The notes under the pieces were generated by a model, which made no database searches, was not told the origin of the DNA, and saw only the letters and a list, made by a program, of their open reading frames with translations. A stretch of 64,000 nucleotides of DNA. Origin: Guadua angustifolia. Lineage: Eukaryota; Streptophyta; Magnoliopsida; Poales; Poaceae. The stretch is from the NCBI GenBank assembly GCA_036346375.1, contig CM070520.1, forward strand, positions 49,681,854-49,745,853, in the 5' to 3' direction. The first letter of the stretch is position 1; the number at the start of each line of letters is the position of its first letter. Below, piece after piece: positions 34,691 through 45,503 of this stretch. The translations under genes were made by a program, and so were the position numbers.

Positions 34691-35759
34691 CGTCGGGATC
34701 ACTTGGTCGCGCAGAAGGCTAGGATAGGATCCATCCACCAATCTTCTCGCCAAGGGTGGCGAACACTCGCTTTCGCCTGCACTCATTGGCCGAGCTTTTC
34801 CCCGTGCTCGCCTCGGTAGCATCGCCGCCTTCCTCCCGACTGGGCCGAGGCGGCACGCCGCTTCCTCCCTAAACCGGAGGCCGTGGCATGGTGCCGCTTC
34901 CCCGCTCGAGCCGGAGGTCGCGACACCTTTTGCCGCTGCCCCCGCTCGAATCGGGGTCAGCGACAATGACACCATCATCCCCACCGAATCGTGGGTCATG
35001 ATGGACGGTCGCGATAGTCTTTCTTCGAAGACCCCGACCGGAACAGGAGCCCTTGAGGACGCAAGCTGGGACAGCCCGTCCGCAAGGTGGTTGTCACGCC
35101 GAGGGATATGAATATACCCCAATCCTTCAAAATGACGCTCCATCCTTCGGACCTCCGCCAGGTACGCCGCCATGGTGGGGTCGGAACATTGGAACTCCTT
35201 CCGCGCTTGATTGATGACCAGCAGGGAGTCTCCCTTGACTTGGAGATGCCGGATGCCCGCCAAAGGCGATGCGCAACCCCGCCAAGAAGCCTTCAGACTC
35301 GGAATGTTGTTCGTGGCCTTGAAGTCGAGGGCGACCACATACCGAGGGTGTCGCGGTCGGGAGACCAGATAACCCATTTCGCCGCTTTTCCAACCTGAAG
35401 GAACCATCGAAGAATAACGTCCGTGGGGAAGGCACGCTGCTTCGCGCTTCAGAGTGGCGGAGTCCACTCGGCGCATTTAACTCCGCCATTTTGACTCTTG
35501 AAGGCGGTAAGGGCACAAATTTAATGTTGAATTCCCCAGCCCACCGACCATTTGGCAATGCGGCCTTCGGCTTCACGACAGGAGAATTTCCGCAGGTAGG
35601 CCGTGACCACGGTGATTTCGCCTCGAAAATAATGCCGCAAAGATCTCGACGCCACCAGACCGCGATATAGCATCTTTCGAGCTCGAGGATATCGGGTTTC
35701 GCTTCATGCAATACCTTTGCCGACGTAGTAAATCGGCTTCGATGCCTTCCTCTCCGCAA
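34691..35759 (-). pseudogene. RNase H region of the nested gypsy element
   Basis: Minus-strand frames 35759-35127 and 35476-34676 overlap and together cover an RNase H domain. LFFDGSF carries the first acidic residue, LQVKGDSLLVINQ the third block, and HIPRRDNHLADGLSQLAS the last. The last two blocks fit the archaeal-type RNase H (RVT_3) found in Tat-lineage elements. The frame switches at least once near 35300. Its role is to degrade the RNA template during reverse transcription. Confidence 0.75.
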
Positions 35760-35765
35760 TTAATA

Positions 35766-36620
35766 TCAAGGCCACCACCTCGAGTGGCAAATGATATCTG
35801 AGAGCAATGGCTCGCCTGGACGCGGAGAAACCAAGACGGGAGAGGAGAGGTACCGCTTCAAGTCTTCAAATGCCTTCTGCGCTTCCTCTGTCCATTCAAA
35901 ATGGTTAGTCTTCTTCAACAACTTGAACAGAGGCAAGCTCCGCTCGCCCAAGCGAGCAATGAATCGCCCCAGGGAGGCCAGGCGACCAGCCAGGCACTGA
36001 ACTTGCTTGAGTCGCACTAGCGGCTTCATGTGCTCGATGGCCGCTATCTTGTTAGGATTGGCCTCCATGCCCCGGCTGGACACCAGGAAACCCAGCAGCT
36101 TGCCGGAGGGCACACCGAACATGCATTTCTCTGGATTGAGCTTCAGGCAATTCTTCCGGAGGTTAGCAAAAGTCTCCTCCAGGTCTTGGATCAGTTCTTC
36201 ACTCTTTTTTATCTTCACCACTAAGTCATCAACGTAGACCTCAAGATTGCGCCCTATCTGAGGGTGGAAAGTAATATGCATGGCACGCTGGTAAGTAGAA
36301 CCGGTGTTCTTTAAACCAAAAGCCATCCTTACATAACAATATACACCGGTTGGGGTTACAAAAGCAGTTTTTTCTTCATCTCCGAGCGCCATGCTAATCT
36401 GGTGGTACCCAGAGTACGCATCCAAAAAGTACAGCAGCTCACACCCGGCCGTGGAGTCCACAATGAGGTCGACTCGCGGCAGGGGATAAGGATCCTTCGG
36501 GCAGTCCTTGTTGAGATCGGTGAAATCGACACACATGCGCCACTTCCCGTTGACTTCTTGACGAAAGCACGGGTTGGCAAGCCACTCAGATGAGAGACTT
36601 CGACTATTCCTTGCGCCAAC
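35766..36620 (-). pseudogene. Reverse transcriptase of the nested gypsy element
   Basis: A continuous minus-strand frame (36536-35766, 256 residues) shows the gypsy RT core. It has CVDFTDLNKDCPKDPYPLP, FLDAYSGYHQI, TAFVTPTGVYCYVRMAFGLK and the catalytic box EVYVDDLVVK (YVDD). NPEKCMFGVPSGKLLGFLVS and the start of the connection domain (HFEWTEEAQKAFEDLK) follow. Only the N-terminal fingers are out of frame (about 36622-36540, SHLSGLP and the region around it). It is the best preserved coding part of this element. Confidence 0.9.
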
Positions 36621-36800
36621 AATTCTCTACCTCCTCCCGAATGGCGTCTTGCCGCCCGTGCTCGCCTCGACCTTCTCGGATCGGGCGCTGAGGGGCGTTA
36701 GCGGCCGGTGCTCGATCACCTCTCGGGGACCCCACCATGCCTGGACGGTTGCCAAAGCGAACACGCCGAATTTGATCGAGGAAGGTGACGAGCTGTTTTC

Positions 36801-37548
36801 CTATTTGGCGCCGAGGTTGGCGCCAATGTTGACGGTCTTCCGGGGTTTGCCCCCACTCAGGGCAACCACCTTAATCTCACCCCAGAGAGCCGGTGAGGCA
36901 CGGGTTCGGGCCTGAGGGGCTCCCGAGGAAGTGGCGTCGACGCACCCGACGCAGGTGGCACCAGCCAGATCCCAAGCCTGCTTATGGCAGCGCAAGGCCT
37001 CCGACCTATCCACGGGGATCGCAATGGGGCCGCCGGGCCCCGGCATCTTCACCACCATGTAGGCATAGTGGGTTGCCACCATGAACTTGACCAACGCCGG
37101 TCGGCCAAGCAGGGCGTTATATGGGAGGTTGAAATCGGCGACCTCGAAATCCACCATTTCGGTGCGGTAGTTGTCCTTCTCCCCGAAAGTGACGAGAAGG
37201 CACACTTGACCCAAGGGGAACAAGCCAGCTTCCGGGGCTACCCCGAAGAACGGCGGGTCGCGCAGATCTCGCCATGATCTGGAGCGCATGAATGCCGAAG
37301 AGGACAGAGGTTGATAGAATCGCCTCCGCCCACTGATTCGCCCACCAGACATTCCAGATCGTGGTGCCACCACACCGGAGATGCCCTAGGTCGGGGTGCT
37401 CTCGGTGGTCGACCGACCGAAGTGAGTGATCGCCGCACCATTTCAAAGATCCGACCCGCCCGAGCCGGACCGTGGCGCGACACTTTTTTTCACCGCTTAT
37501 AAGCGGCGTTGGAGGGATGGTGGATGAACCACCATGGATGTACGCCAC
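36801..37548 (-). pseudogene. Protease region of the nested gypsy element
   Basis: Minus-strand frames 37373-36801 and 37548-37117 overlap. The C-terminal part of a Tat-type retropepsin is clear: TEMVDFEVADFNLPYNALLG, RPALVKFM and YMVVKMPGPGGPIAI. The segment that should contain the catalytic D(S/T)G (around 37480-37330) is scrambled by frameshifts, so the active site cannot be confirmed. It would cleave the Gag-Pol precursor. Confidence 0.75.
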
Positions 37549-37596
37549 AAGATGATCCGTCTGGCACGGAAAGCGGGCTGGTCTTCGCCTTGATCT

Positions 37597-37920
37597 TCAT
37601 CGTGTGGCGCCTTGAGCCGCCGCTTCCACCATCCGCTTCACGACCGGCTGCCCGCCCGTGTCGCGCGTGTTGGTCTGTGGATGGGGCAGAGACCTCGCCT
37701 CTTCTACGCTTTCATGGCGGTTGTTCCCACGACCGCGGCGGTCATTGCGCCGGTCACGGCAGTCCTCACGCTGGTCGCGGTGATTATCGTGCCGGTCACG
37801 GCGATCATCACGCTGATCTCGGCGATTGCGCTTTCGTGGCGCGGGGTCTTCATCATCGCGCTCGGCGGCCAAGACTTGCCTGGTCTCTCCTACCTCGCGC
37901 TTCCGCACCTTCCTGCTTGC
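37597..37920 (-). pseudogene. Arg/Asp-rich C-terminal part of gypsy Gag
   Basis: The frame encodes a highly charged repeat of RD, RRD and DRR words (NRRDQRDDRRDRHDNHRDQ followed by more of the same), the kind of nucleic-acid-binding tail seen in Tat-type Gag. No CCHC knuckle is evident in this frame. Confidence 0.65.
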
Positions 37921-37948
37921 ACGGCCGGAACCCTTTGAGGTCCCGGCT

Positions 37949-38697
37949 TCATCCTTGCCTCGACCACCATGGCCAAAGGCCGCCCCTTGCCTTCATGGCC
38001 AAGCACACTTGTGCGCGAGGGAGAAAAGCTCGGAGGTGGTGCTGATGGTGTGGGTAGCCATCTTCTCCTTCATCTTGCGGTCGCGCACACCTCTCCGGAA
38101 GGCGATGACGACCGAATGCTCTGAAATATGGGGGATCGTGTTGCGGCAAGAAGGACAAAACCGTCTTGATGAAGTCGCAGAACGACTTCTTCTTCCGCTG
38201 CCCAGCGTGGAGGTCATCCTCCACGCCTGGCCAAGAAAGGAACCTTGAAAGTTGGCAATGAAGAGGCCGCACAACTCCCCCCACGAGTGCATCGACCCTC
38301 GAGGGAGGTTTAGCAGCCAAGACCGGGTGGAGCCCGTCAAGGCCGCCGGAAGATAATTGGCCATGACCTTTTCAGATCCACCGGCCGCTCGCACCCCCGT
38401 AGTGTATATTTGCAAGAACTCCTCCGGGTTGGTGGTGCCATCGTACTTCTCCATGGATGCCGGGCGAAATCTGCCGGGCCACACCACGCAGCCGCAATGC
38501 CGAGAAAAGGCCCGCACCCGACGCCATAGGAACCCACCACCACCGGGCCTGGTCCGAGACCGCCCGGAGCGCTGGGCCTGACTCCCTACAGAATCAGAGG
38601 AGTGAACCTCCTCCTTGGTCCGGGAATGAGAGTCTTGGGAGAGACTCTCACCGTCGGAGACTATCTGCTTCCTGGGCGCCTCTGCCGGGCGGCGCAA
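37949..38697 (-). pseudogene. Gag core (Retrotrans_gag) of the nested gypsy element
   Basis: The minus-strand frame contains the capsid-type segment EKYDGTTNPEEFLQIYTTGV, then VMANYLPAALTGSTRSWLLN, and LPRGSMHSWGELCGLFIANF, diagnostic of the Retrotrans_gag family. Downstream the frame degrades into Arg/Ser-rich sequence and then recovers with ISEHSVVIAFRRGVRDRKMK, implying two compensating frameshifts near 38230-38130. The region upstream to about 39300 is leader or N-terminal Gag in broken frames. Confidence 0.85.
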
Positions 38698-39306
38698 GCG
38701 ATCAGAAGGTCATCGCCACACGGACTGACGGCTTTCGTCAGGCGCCGAGGTCCTCACGGCCCTCATGGAACGGGATCGGCGCACGGCCTCCTTCTTCGCC
38801 CCGCCCGCCGAGCTACCTTCATTAGGCGGCTAGACGCTGGTGCGCCAAGATGCGCCCCAGCATCGATGTACCAATGGTACCGCTGGTCGGGAGCCCTACC
38901 TCAAGTGGGCCGCATCCACGAGACCGGCGATGTCTCGGCCACGAGTGGCGGAGAGTCTCCTGCAAGTTCCACCGGAGGGTGGTCCAAGAGGAGACGGGCG
39001 GCATGCAGATTCTGAGAGGGGTGGCTGCCTCCATGGCGAGCCGACGTCGCACGAGGAGCCCCGCCGGCTCCAAAGGAGCAAGGCCACCGCCCTGCGGGGG
39101 CGGGTCAAAATGATCCTCCGACCGGCGAGACTGCCGGGAGGCGCCCTGGGCGCCACTCACCCCCGCCTGATCTTGAAGATGAGAACCCGCCATCTCCAGA
39201 TGCGCGGGCTTGCTTCCGGGCAAAGAACGCCGAACTCACCGGAGAGTTGGCCGGGAAACCAACCACTAGCCCCCTACTCGGCGCGCCTCGCTTGCCAGAT
39301 TCCACC
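38698..39306 (-). other. Leader and N-terminal Gag region of the nested gypsy element
   Basis: Between the 5' LTR and the recognisable Gag core there is no long coherent frame. The minus strand next to the LTR reads GGTGGAATCTGGCAAGCG, the place expected for the primer binding site; I cannot assign the tRNA. Confidence 0.5.
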
Positions 39307-40222
39307 GACAGTTCAAATCTACAGATCGGGTTTGGTTCGATATGAGGGCGTCTTCGCGGCTGGCTAACGTAGAGGGTGAAAACCCTAGAAAACTCCCGCA
39401 TGGGGGGTTCCGGCGTCTATGAACTAGGAAGAACACAGGATTTTACCTGTGTTCGGGCCCCTTGTGAGAAGGGTAATAGCCTTACGCCCCGCCGATTTCT
39501 TATGGAATTTCTCGAGCTAGTACAGGTTCTTGGATTACAAGTTCTTCTCGCTAGCTCTAGGGTGTTGCCTATCCGATGGATTGAGCTTTTTCTCTCGGAT
39601 CCCCTTCCCCATACCCGGCGCCTTATATAGGCCAAAGCTAACGGGTAGGTAAAAGGAGGGTCATCATGCTGATCTAAACACATTTAATGCTCCTTCCGTG
39701 ATGTCCTGCTCCTCCAAATTTCATTAAATGCCTACGCGCGCCTTTGCCCGGTCCACGGATGGGACCCTTCATGATGTAGGTGAGAGGCGCGAGGAATGGG
39801 CTTGTTGCGTAAACCCTGCACCGATAAGCCTGCATGGCAGCTCGCTGCTCGACATGGTACGGTAGCGGAAGGAGACTTCGAGGCGGCCACCGCGCCCACC
39901 TTTTGCCTTGAGGCGGGCGAGCAGGTGTCTCGCCACCGCCGCCGGCCGCCACGGGCCGGGCGCCGGCGAAAGGGCGTATTCGCCACCGCCGCGGCGCCAC
40001 GGATCGATGTCGGCGGCGGCCGTGATCGCCGCCCGATTGCCGCCGCCACGCGGCTGGGCGCCGGGCGAGCAGGTGTTCTCACCCACCGCTGCCGGGCGCC
40101 ACGGGACCGACGCTCGCCGGCGGATCGTGATCGCCGCCGATTGCGAAAGCCGCCACGTGGCCGGGCGCCGCGCGGCGAGGCGCCCGCCACTGCCGCGGCC
40201 GCCACGTGGGCTGGGCAAGTAC
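39307..40222 (-). mobile_element. 5' LTR of the nested gypsy element, outer end truncated
   Basis: It aligns with 29949-30950, including the TATA region (CTTATATAGG, about 39622) and the GC-rich U3. It stops after CACGTGGGCTGGGC at about 40217, roughly 100 bp short of the U3 end seen in the other LTR. About 18 bp of unrelated sequence follow before the Sirevirus ORF. Only two CACGTG boxes survive intact (40154 and 40203). Confidence 0.8.
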
Positions 40223-40583
40223 ATCACATAAGAGTAACCTATTATGGATCAGAAAAGACTTCAAAGATTTGAGAGAATTTGCTGAAGATGCTTTTGTAGA
40301 CTATAGCCATCTTGGACAGCATCATCTTGAGAGGTTGGATCAGGTTCATGAAGAAATGGACTGCAAACATGAGTCCCTGGACAAGATGCAAAATGATTTT
40401 CATAAACTGGTCCTTCATCCTAGAGATCTCAACTATCCGAGCTGGCATGATCAAGCAATGGCTTACGTACCAAGTCAACTGGCTCAAGAACAGTCAGAAC
40501 AAGATGATGCGCAAATTGTTTCTCCTCCGAGAAAAAGCTCAGTCCTTGGTCAGCTCAAAAGAACCTTTTCCAAGTGCAAGTAG
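40223..40583 (+). pseudogene. Envelope-like ORF of the Sirevirus-like element, 3' part
   Basis: After the gypsy insertion the coding sequence resumes with RKDFKDLREFAEDAFVDY, then HLERLDQVHEEMDCKHE, an amphipathic coiled-coil-like stretch. It ends with a basic tail (SVLGQLKRTFSKCK-stop, TAG at 40581-40583). It continues the C-terminal coiled coil of 29312-29863, so the two pieces are one ORF split by the insertion. Confidence 0.65.
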
Positions 40584-41250
40584 CACCCTTTTTGGCATTT
40601 GATGCCAAATGGGGAGAATTTCCTAGGTTCTAGTATGACTGTAGGATGAACTCTTGTATTAAAAAGAACATTACTTCTGTCTGGTGTGTAAAATTTGATG
40701 TTGCTTTGGTTCTTATCTGTCTGATGTATGCTATGAGTTTCTTGTGCTCTGATACTGCTAATATCTGTCACTATCCGCTTTGCTCTGATACTATTCATTA
40801 TTGTTCTGTTACTTTAAGCTGAAAATGATATTCTGAAATTATTCTCCAAAGTTTGTAGTTGTACTCTGATACCTATTCTTATAATCTTACATATGCTCAG
40901 ATTTCATCTAATATAAGTGTTGATACTGATTATGCTACCATTCTTAACATTGCTCTGATACTAAATCTGATGCTCTAGTTCAGTAAAATTTATGCTCTGG
41001 TATATTGCTAAAATTGATGGATGCTCCAACTCTTAATGATCTGAAATCGCTATTTATAAGAATTCTGAAAATTAAAAATTTTAAGGATCTAATATAGGCA
41101 AAAATTCCATAACTATTAAAGTTCAGATCATGCACTATTGAGGGGGAGCACATGCATCTTCAAATTTTTGTTTATACTCTGTCAAACTAACTTTGTTTGC
41201 AGAATATTTGAGATATTGTTAACTAAAAAGGTATGTTGTCATCAATCACC
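40584..41250 (+). other. Non-coding 3' region of the Sirevirus-like element
   Basis: AT-rich, with the phrase GCTCTGATACT recurring at least six times between 40747 and 40965. Polypurine-like words occur at 40611 and 41141. Confidence 0.6.
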
Positions 41251-41263
41251 AAAAAGGAGGAGA
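41251..41263 (+). other. Polypurine tract
   Basis: AAAAAGGAGGAGA lies two bases before the TGATAACATC start of the 3' LTR. Confidence 0.75.
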
Positions 41264-41264
41264 T

Positions 41265-43131
41265 TGATAACATCTAGACCCCCTCAATTTTTATCATGTT
41301 TTATTAAATAGTTTTGGTGTTGATGACCGAGTTAATAATTCCTCACACTATGAAAGCATATGCTGAAATCATGGATGGAGCTAATTGGACAGACAAGATT
41401 AAGGCACTTTATTACTAGTTTATGACTTAGGAGTTGATTCAAGTCAAATAGCTAGGATTATTTTTCGCTTTGGCTGTACTATAAAGAGGGATTTTGCACA
41501 AGTTGGTAATTTGGTTCATAAGGCTAAGACAAAACTAGAACTGCTTGGAGTTAAATCATTTAGTTTTTCTGCTCCTAGAATCAAAATCCCTATATACAAC
41601 AAGTCCAAACTATGTGACAGACTGAAATTCAATTGTTCATTTCTCATTCTGTCACAAACTAGCCAAAATCCTTATCTCAAACCAAAGTCAGTCCAGTTCA
41701 ACATCAAAATACTCTTTAGTCAAATTCTGATCAAATTCTATTCATTTTCAATGGACCAAACCTCATATTCTTATTTACCTAAGTCCGTAGTGAAAACTTC
41801 TTGAAGAAATTCGGTTAACTAGTTTTGTCCATCTATGACGGACCAAATATTTTGGTCCAGCATACATGTGCTTTTAGCTGACCTAAAACTTCTCCAATGT
41901 ACATCTATGACGGACCAAATTTTTTGGTCCGCCATACACATACCTTAGTCAATCCGAAATTTCTCAGTTGTCTAGCTATGACGGACCTAATTTTTTGGTC
42001 TGTTGGTCCGGCATATATTCAAAAATAGCTATCTTTTCTAATAGACAAAACCTTGATATTCATTTCTTGAATCCATGATCAAAATCATATTCCATTTCAG
42101 AGAATTTCTCATCTATAATGGATCGAATGTTGCTAATTCAAAGTTTAGTCCGTGGCGAATTCAAATCCTCTGATTAAACTCTTTTTGTGTCAAAAATGGT
42201 CCATAGTTACTGATCTTGGTAAAACCCATCTATGACGGACCAAATTTTTTGGTCCGCCATACATGTAAGATTCCTATTCTTCTGACGGACCAAAACTTGC
42301 TGATCTCCCCATGTATGACGGACTAAATTTTTTGGTCCGTCATAAATGTCTGAATTTGGTCCGTGATACACATGATCAGTATCGTTAAGTCAAAATATTT
42401 AGTCCGCTGTAAACGTGTTTTAGCTCAATTTTGACACTCTGACACGTGCAACAGTCACTGTGATAGGTACAACGACTATATTCATCAAAATTGGCTATAT
42501 AAGCATTGCCTGAGCCATTTACCATAGTACTTTATGAACTCCTTGACATTCTAGCATTCAAAAGAGCTCTCATTCTCAAAAAGGAGTCTGTGCTTCACTC
42601 TAAAACTCAAAATCCTCATTTCTTCTAAGTGTTTAGCTCCAAGCTTGAGTCTAGCAGTGTGTTTTAGCGAGTGAACCAAGAGACAGAACTTGCGCAAGTT
42701 TATTACTCTTGGATCTCGGTGATCCTAGACAGCTTGAAGGAGATGAAAAGTGCGACCTGTCCAAAGAAGATTGTGGAAGGCCACTTTTGGTTGTGAAAAG
42801 TTTGGAACTCACCTCACTGGAGTTGTGAAAGAGTTACCTGAGTGATTACCATAGCTACTGCGACTAGCTGTGGTGAAGCAATACTTCAAGAGAAGTGCTT
42901 CAACGTGGAGTAGGAGAAGGGCTCCGAACCACGGGACAAATCCTTGTCTCATTCTATTCTTTGCTTTATATTGTGTTGCTTTCGCTGTTATTTCCATTTG
43001 CATTTTCCTCTGTTACATTCTGATTTTAAGTCAATCTCTCATGTAGAATAGTTAACTGTAACCAAAGAATTAAAAATTTGAAGAGTTGCCTATTCACCCC
43101 CCCCCCTCTCTAGGCCAACTCGTTCCTACAA
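41265..43131 (+). mobile_element. 3' LTR of the Sirevirus-like element
   Basis: It starts TGATAACATC after the polypurine tract and ends with a C run, CTCTCTAGGCC and CGTTCCTACA, the conserved end of Sirevirus-like LTRs. A TATA box (TATATAA) is at 42496-42502. The U3 carries an array of palindromic units (41834-42344). Length 1867 bp. Confidence 0.8.
41834..42344. repeat. Array of ACGGACCAAA hairpin repeats in the LTR U3
   Basis: Units of about 31 bp have the form TATGACGGACCAAA, a short T run, then TTTGGTCCG(C/T)CATA, so each is a near-perfect hairpin. Clear units are at 41834-41864, 41906-41936, 41977-42015 (with an extra GGTC step), 42231-42261 and 42314-42344; diverged half-units lie near 42113, 42281 and 42356. 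All are upstream of the TATA box. Confidence 0.9.
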
Positions 43132-44517
43132 GTCCTACAACTAATACAGACAAGAAAAATATTACATAGCTAGCATTGCCCAATCAAGATATGCAATGAA
43201 ACTCACTTAAGCACAATTTTCAGTTCATAGAATCTCGCACTGGAAAATAACTACCGCAAACTAGGGGCCCGCCTCTCAAGGCTAGTAGTGCTGATTTCTC
43301 TGAGACCCGAAAAATCACCCTCCTGAAAAATAACTACCACTAACCTAGACGCGATAGCGGTGCCTACCCTAACAAATACTTCAAATTGCTTGAAATTCAA
43401 AATAAATTCAAAACAAATTCAAACCTAGCTCCACAAACTCAAAGCCAGTCAATTACTCATCACAAATATAGATAGATCACCACATGGTCTCTCAAAAATA
43501 GAGCTGACATGTGAGTTTATAGGTCCATGTATATTCATTTACTTTTTATAATCTTGTACACAGCCGATTAGAAAGCCACGTAAACCAAAAAAGTGTGATG
43601 TGACCACTTAACATACCCGAAATCCACTTATGAAACCAAATAGGGTTGAAAAATGAATGATTTTGATGGTTGAGGGGTGAAAAGTAAACGGTTCGCATTT
43701 GAAGCTTGAAAATCAAACTAATACTGTAGTTAAGAGCTGTAAAGTGGGCTTTTTTGCTAATAACATAAAATGGCACGCTGCAACTCGTGCGTCTAAGGAC
43801 AACCTGCTGAGTCTATCGTGATGTCAGCATAGAGAATAATTATATTCACACCTCTAAATGGAAGTAATTAACTACATATACACGGCTCGAGTGTAACGTT
43901 AAAATAGTCTAAGTTGTTGGAGACCAATTCGATGACCTATATATGTAGTGTTGAAGGTGATGTCCATCTCTGGTGATTTGTTTCATTACAAATCAGAAGC
44001 TCAAGATATAAAAATTAATTTTCGATCAATTGATGCATGTGTTTTGTTCAATGTTTTCTCTGTATATTCCGTACTCTTAGGAGTATATACTCCCACTTTC
44101 AATATACTATTTAAATGAATATATTATATTTCTTTATCACTTTCAGGATACTTAAATACTAATTTTAAGATACTTCAATACGACATGGTTGAAAAATTTT
44201 ATTGGAGCCCTTTATTTTGCTATATATATATTTCATATGTAAAATGAGTGTAGTCACAAATTAAGCTATAAAAAGTGGATTTTGATGAAATTTTTTGTGG
44301 AAATCACTTTGAAGTATCTTATAATCATTATTAGAGTATGCTTAAAAGGAAAAAGATGTATAAATTTTTTGTTTAAGCGGTATACACAAAACAGGGACAT
44401 GGAATAATTTTCATATACACACTTGTATGTATGTATGTATGACCGCATAGGTTATTTGTATTGTATGGGAGAGCATAAGAATTGAGGTAGCATATAATTT
44501 GCTCTATATTGTGTTGT

Positions 44518-45118
44518 AGGTACGGTTGAAAACGGAAACGGAATTTCTGACCGTTCCGGAGAGAAACGAAAACAGAAGTTTTTTTTTGAAGCAAAAATAG
44601 AAAATATCAGTACAAAAATAAAAACAGAAGTGCCAGTTTGGACGGAAACGGAAATTCCATATAAATAAAACCAGAAATTCTATTTTCTAATTTAAATAAT
44701 ACTAGAAATATATATTGCTTTATAGAAAATATCAAATAGCGCTAAAAATTGTATAAAATTTTTTCAAAATATTGTATAACATTTTGAACTTAGGAAAATT
44801 ATTTTGAGAAAGATTTTTTTCAAATAAATTAACTATGTAAATCTAATAATAGCAAAATGATTAATTAAATGCTGAAAATTCAGAAAAAAAAATCATAAAA
44901 CCTGAATTAAATGTTCAATTAAAGAATTTGCAAATTTTTAGGGTGTTACAACTGGGAATATACCTGAATGAAATTTTTCGCTTTCATTTCCATATCCGCT
45001 CTGTTTCGTTCTGCATCCGTTTTCTGGTTTTCCAATTTCGTTTTCATTACCGGCAAAAAATATGAAAACAAAAATAATACAACTATTTATCGACCATTTT
45101 CGTTCTATTTTCATCCCT
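44518..45118. mobile_element. Non-autonomous hAT-like element
   Basis: The left end reads TAGGTACGGTTGAAAACGG and the right end CGTTCTATTTTCATCCCTA, imperfect inverted repeats of the common plant TAGGGATGAAAACGG type. The subterminal parts repeat GGAAACGGA and TCCGTTTT words. No transposase frame is present. Confidence 0.5.
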
Positions 45119-45278
45119 AATTATAGGTGTACGATGCTAGTGTGTTGAGAAAAAGAGCCACAAATACGATCTTATATTTTTAATATTTGTACAGGATAAA
45201 GTCGTTCAAGTATACGGGACAACCCGCCTCACCACGTACGCTAGAAGCCCCTTCTTCAGAAGCATCATAGCTTATTCA

Positions 45279-45503
45279 GGGTCTGTTTGGTAGAATTTCA
45301 GATTTCAGCTTCTCCTGAAATCTGAAACTTGTAGGCTAAAATAAAGTGGATTAAGTTTATATTTTTGGTCTAAAATGTAAACAAGATGATCTATCGAAAC
45401 ACTTTTAATGTACTTACAGCTTCACGAATTTGGTGAAGCTAGAATTTTCAGCTTCACTAGATTCATGAATCTGGAGAAACTGAATCCCTGCCAAACACAC
45501 TCT
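45279..45503. mobile_element. MITE-like inverted-repeat element
   Basis: GGGTCTGTTTGGTAGAATTTC at the left is opposed by the complement of GATTCCTGCC-like sequence and CCAAACACACTC at the right. Inner AATTTCAG/CTGAAA words allow further fold-back. Confidence 0.45.

Larger units (their letters stand above)
29949..40222 (-). mobile_element. Complete but decayed Ty3/gypsy (Tat-like) element nested in the envelope-like ORF
   Basis: The element is 10.3 kb with direct LTRs at 29949-31048 (3') and about 39307-40222 (5', outer end truncated). Minus-strand order is gag, protease, RT, RNase H, integrase, the Ty3/gypsy order, followed by a plus-strand antisense gene and a polypurine tract beside the 3' LTR. 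The Sirevirus ORF resumes directly after the right end. A clean target duplication is not visible: the left flank is CCACC and the right flank after the truncated LTR is TAACC. Confidence 0.88.
27805..43131 (+). mobile_element. 3' part of a Sirevirus-like copia element with a nested gypsy element
   Basis: The left limit is where homology to copy 1 stops (about 27805). The right limit is the LTR end. Visible parts in order are an envelope-like ORF (28099-29948, continuing at 40222), a non-coding stretch with repeated polypurine-like words (GGGGAGAA at 40611, GAGGGGGAG at 41141, AAAAAGGAGGAGA at 41251) and a 3' LTR. Multiple polypurine-like words and palindromic repeats in the LTR are known Sirevirus traits. 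Gag, protease, integrase and RT are missing, so the element is truncated at its 5' side. Confidence 0.7.

Noticed and set aside
37509..38248. Plus-strand frames of 100-178 residues
   Set aside because: They are antisense shadows of gag, whose minus-strand frame has clear Gag signatures.
41834..42344. CRISPR-like regular repeats
   Set aside because: Units are palindromic, irregularly spaced and diverged, and lie in an LTR U3 of a plant retrotransposon.
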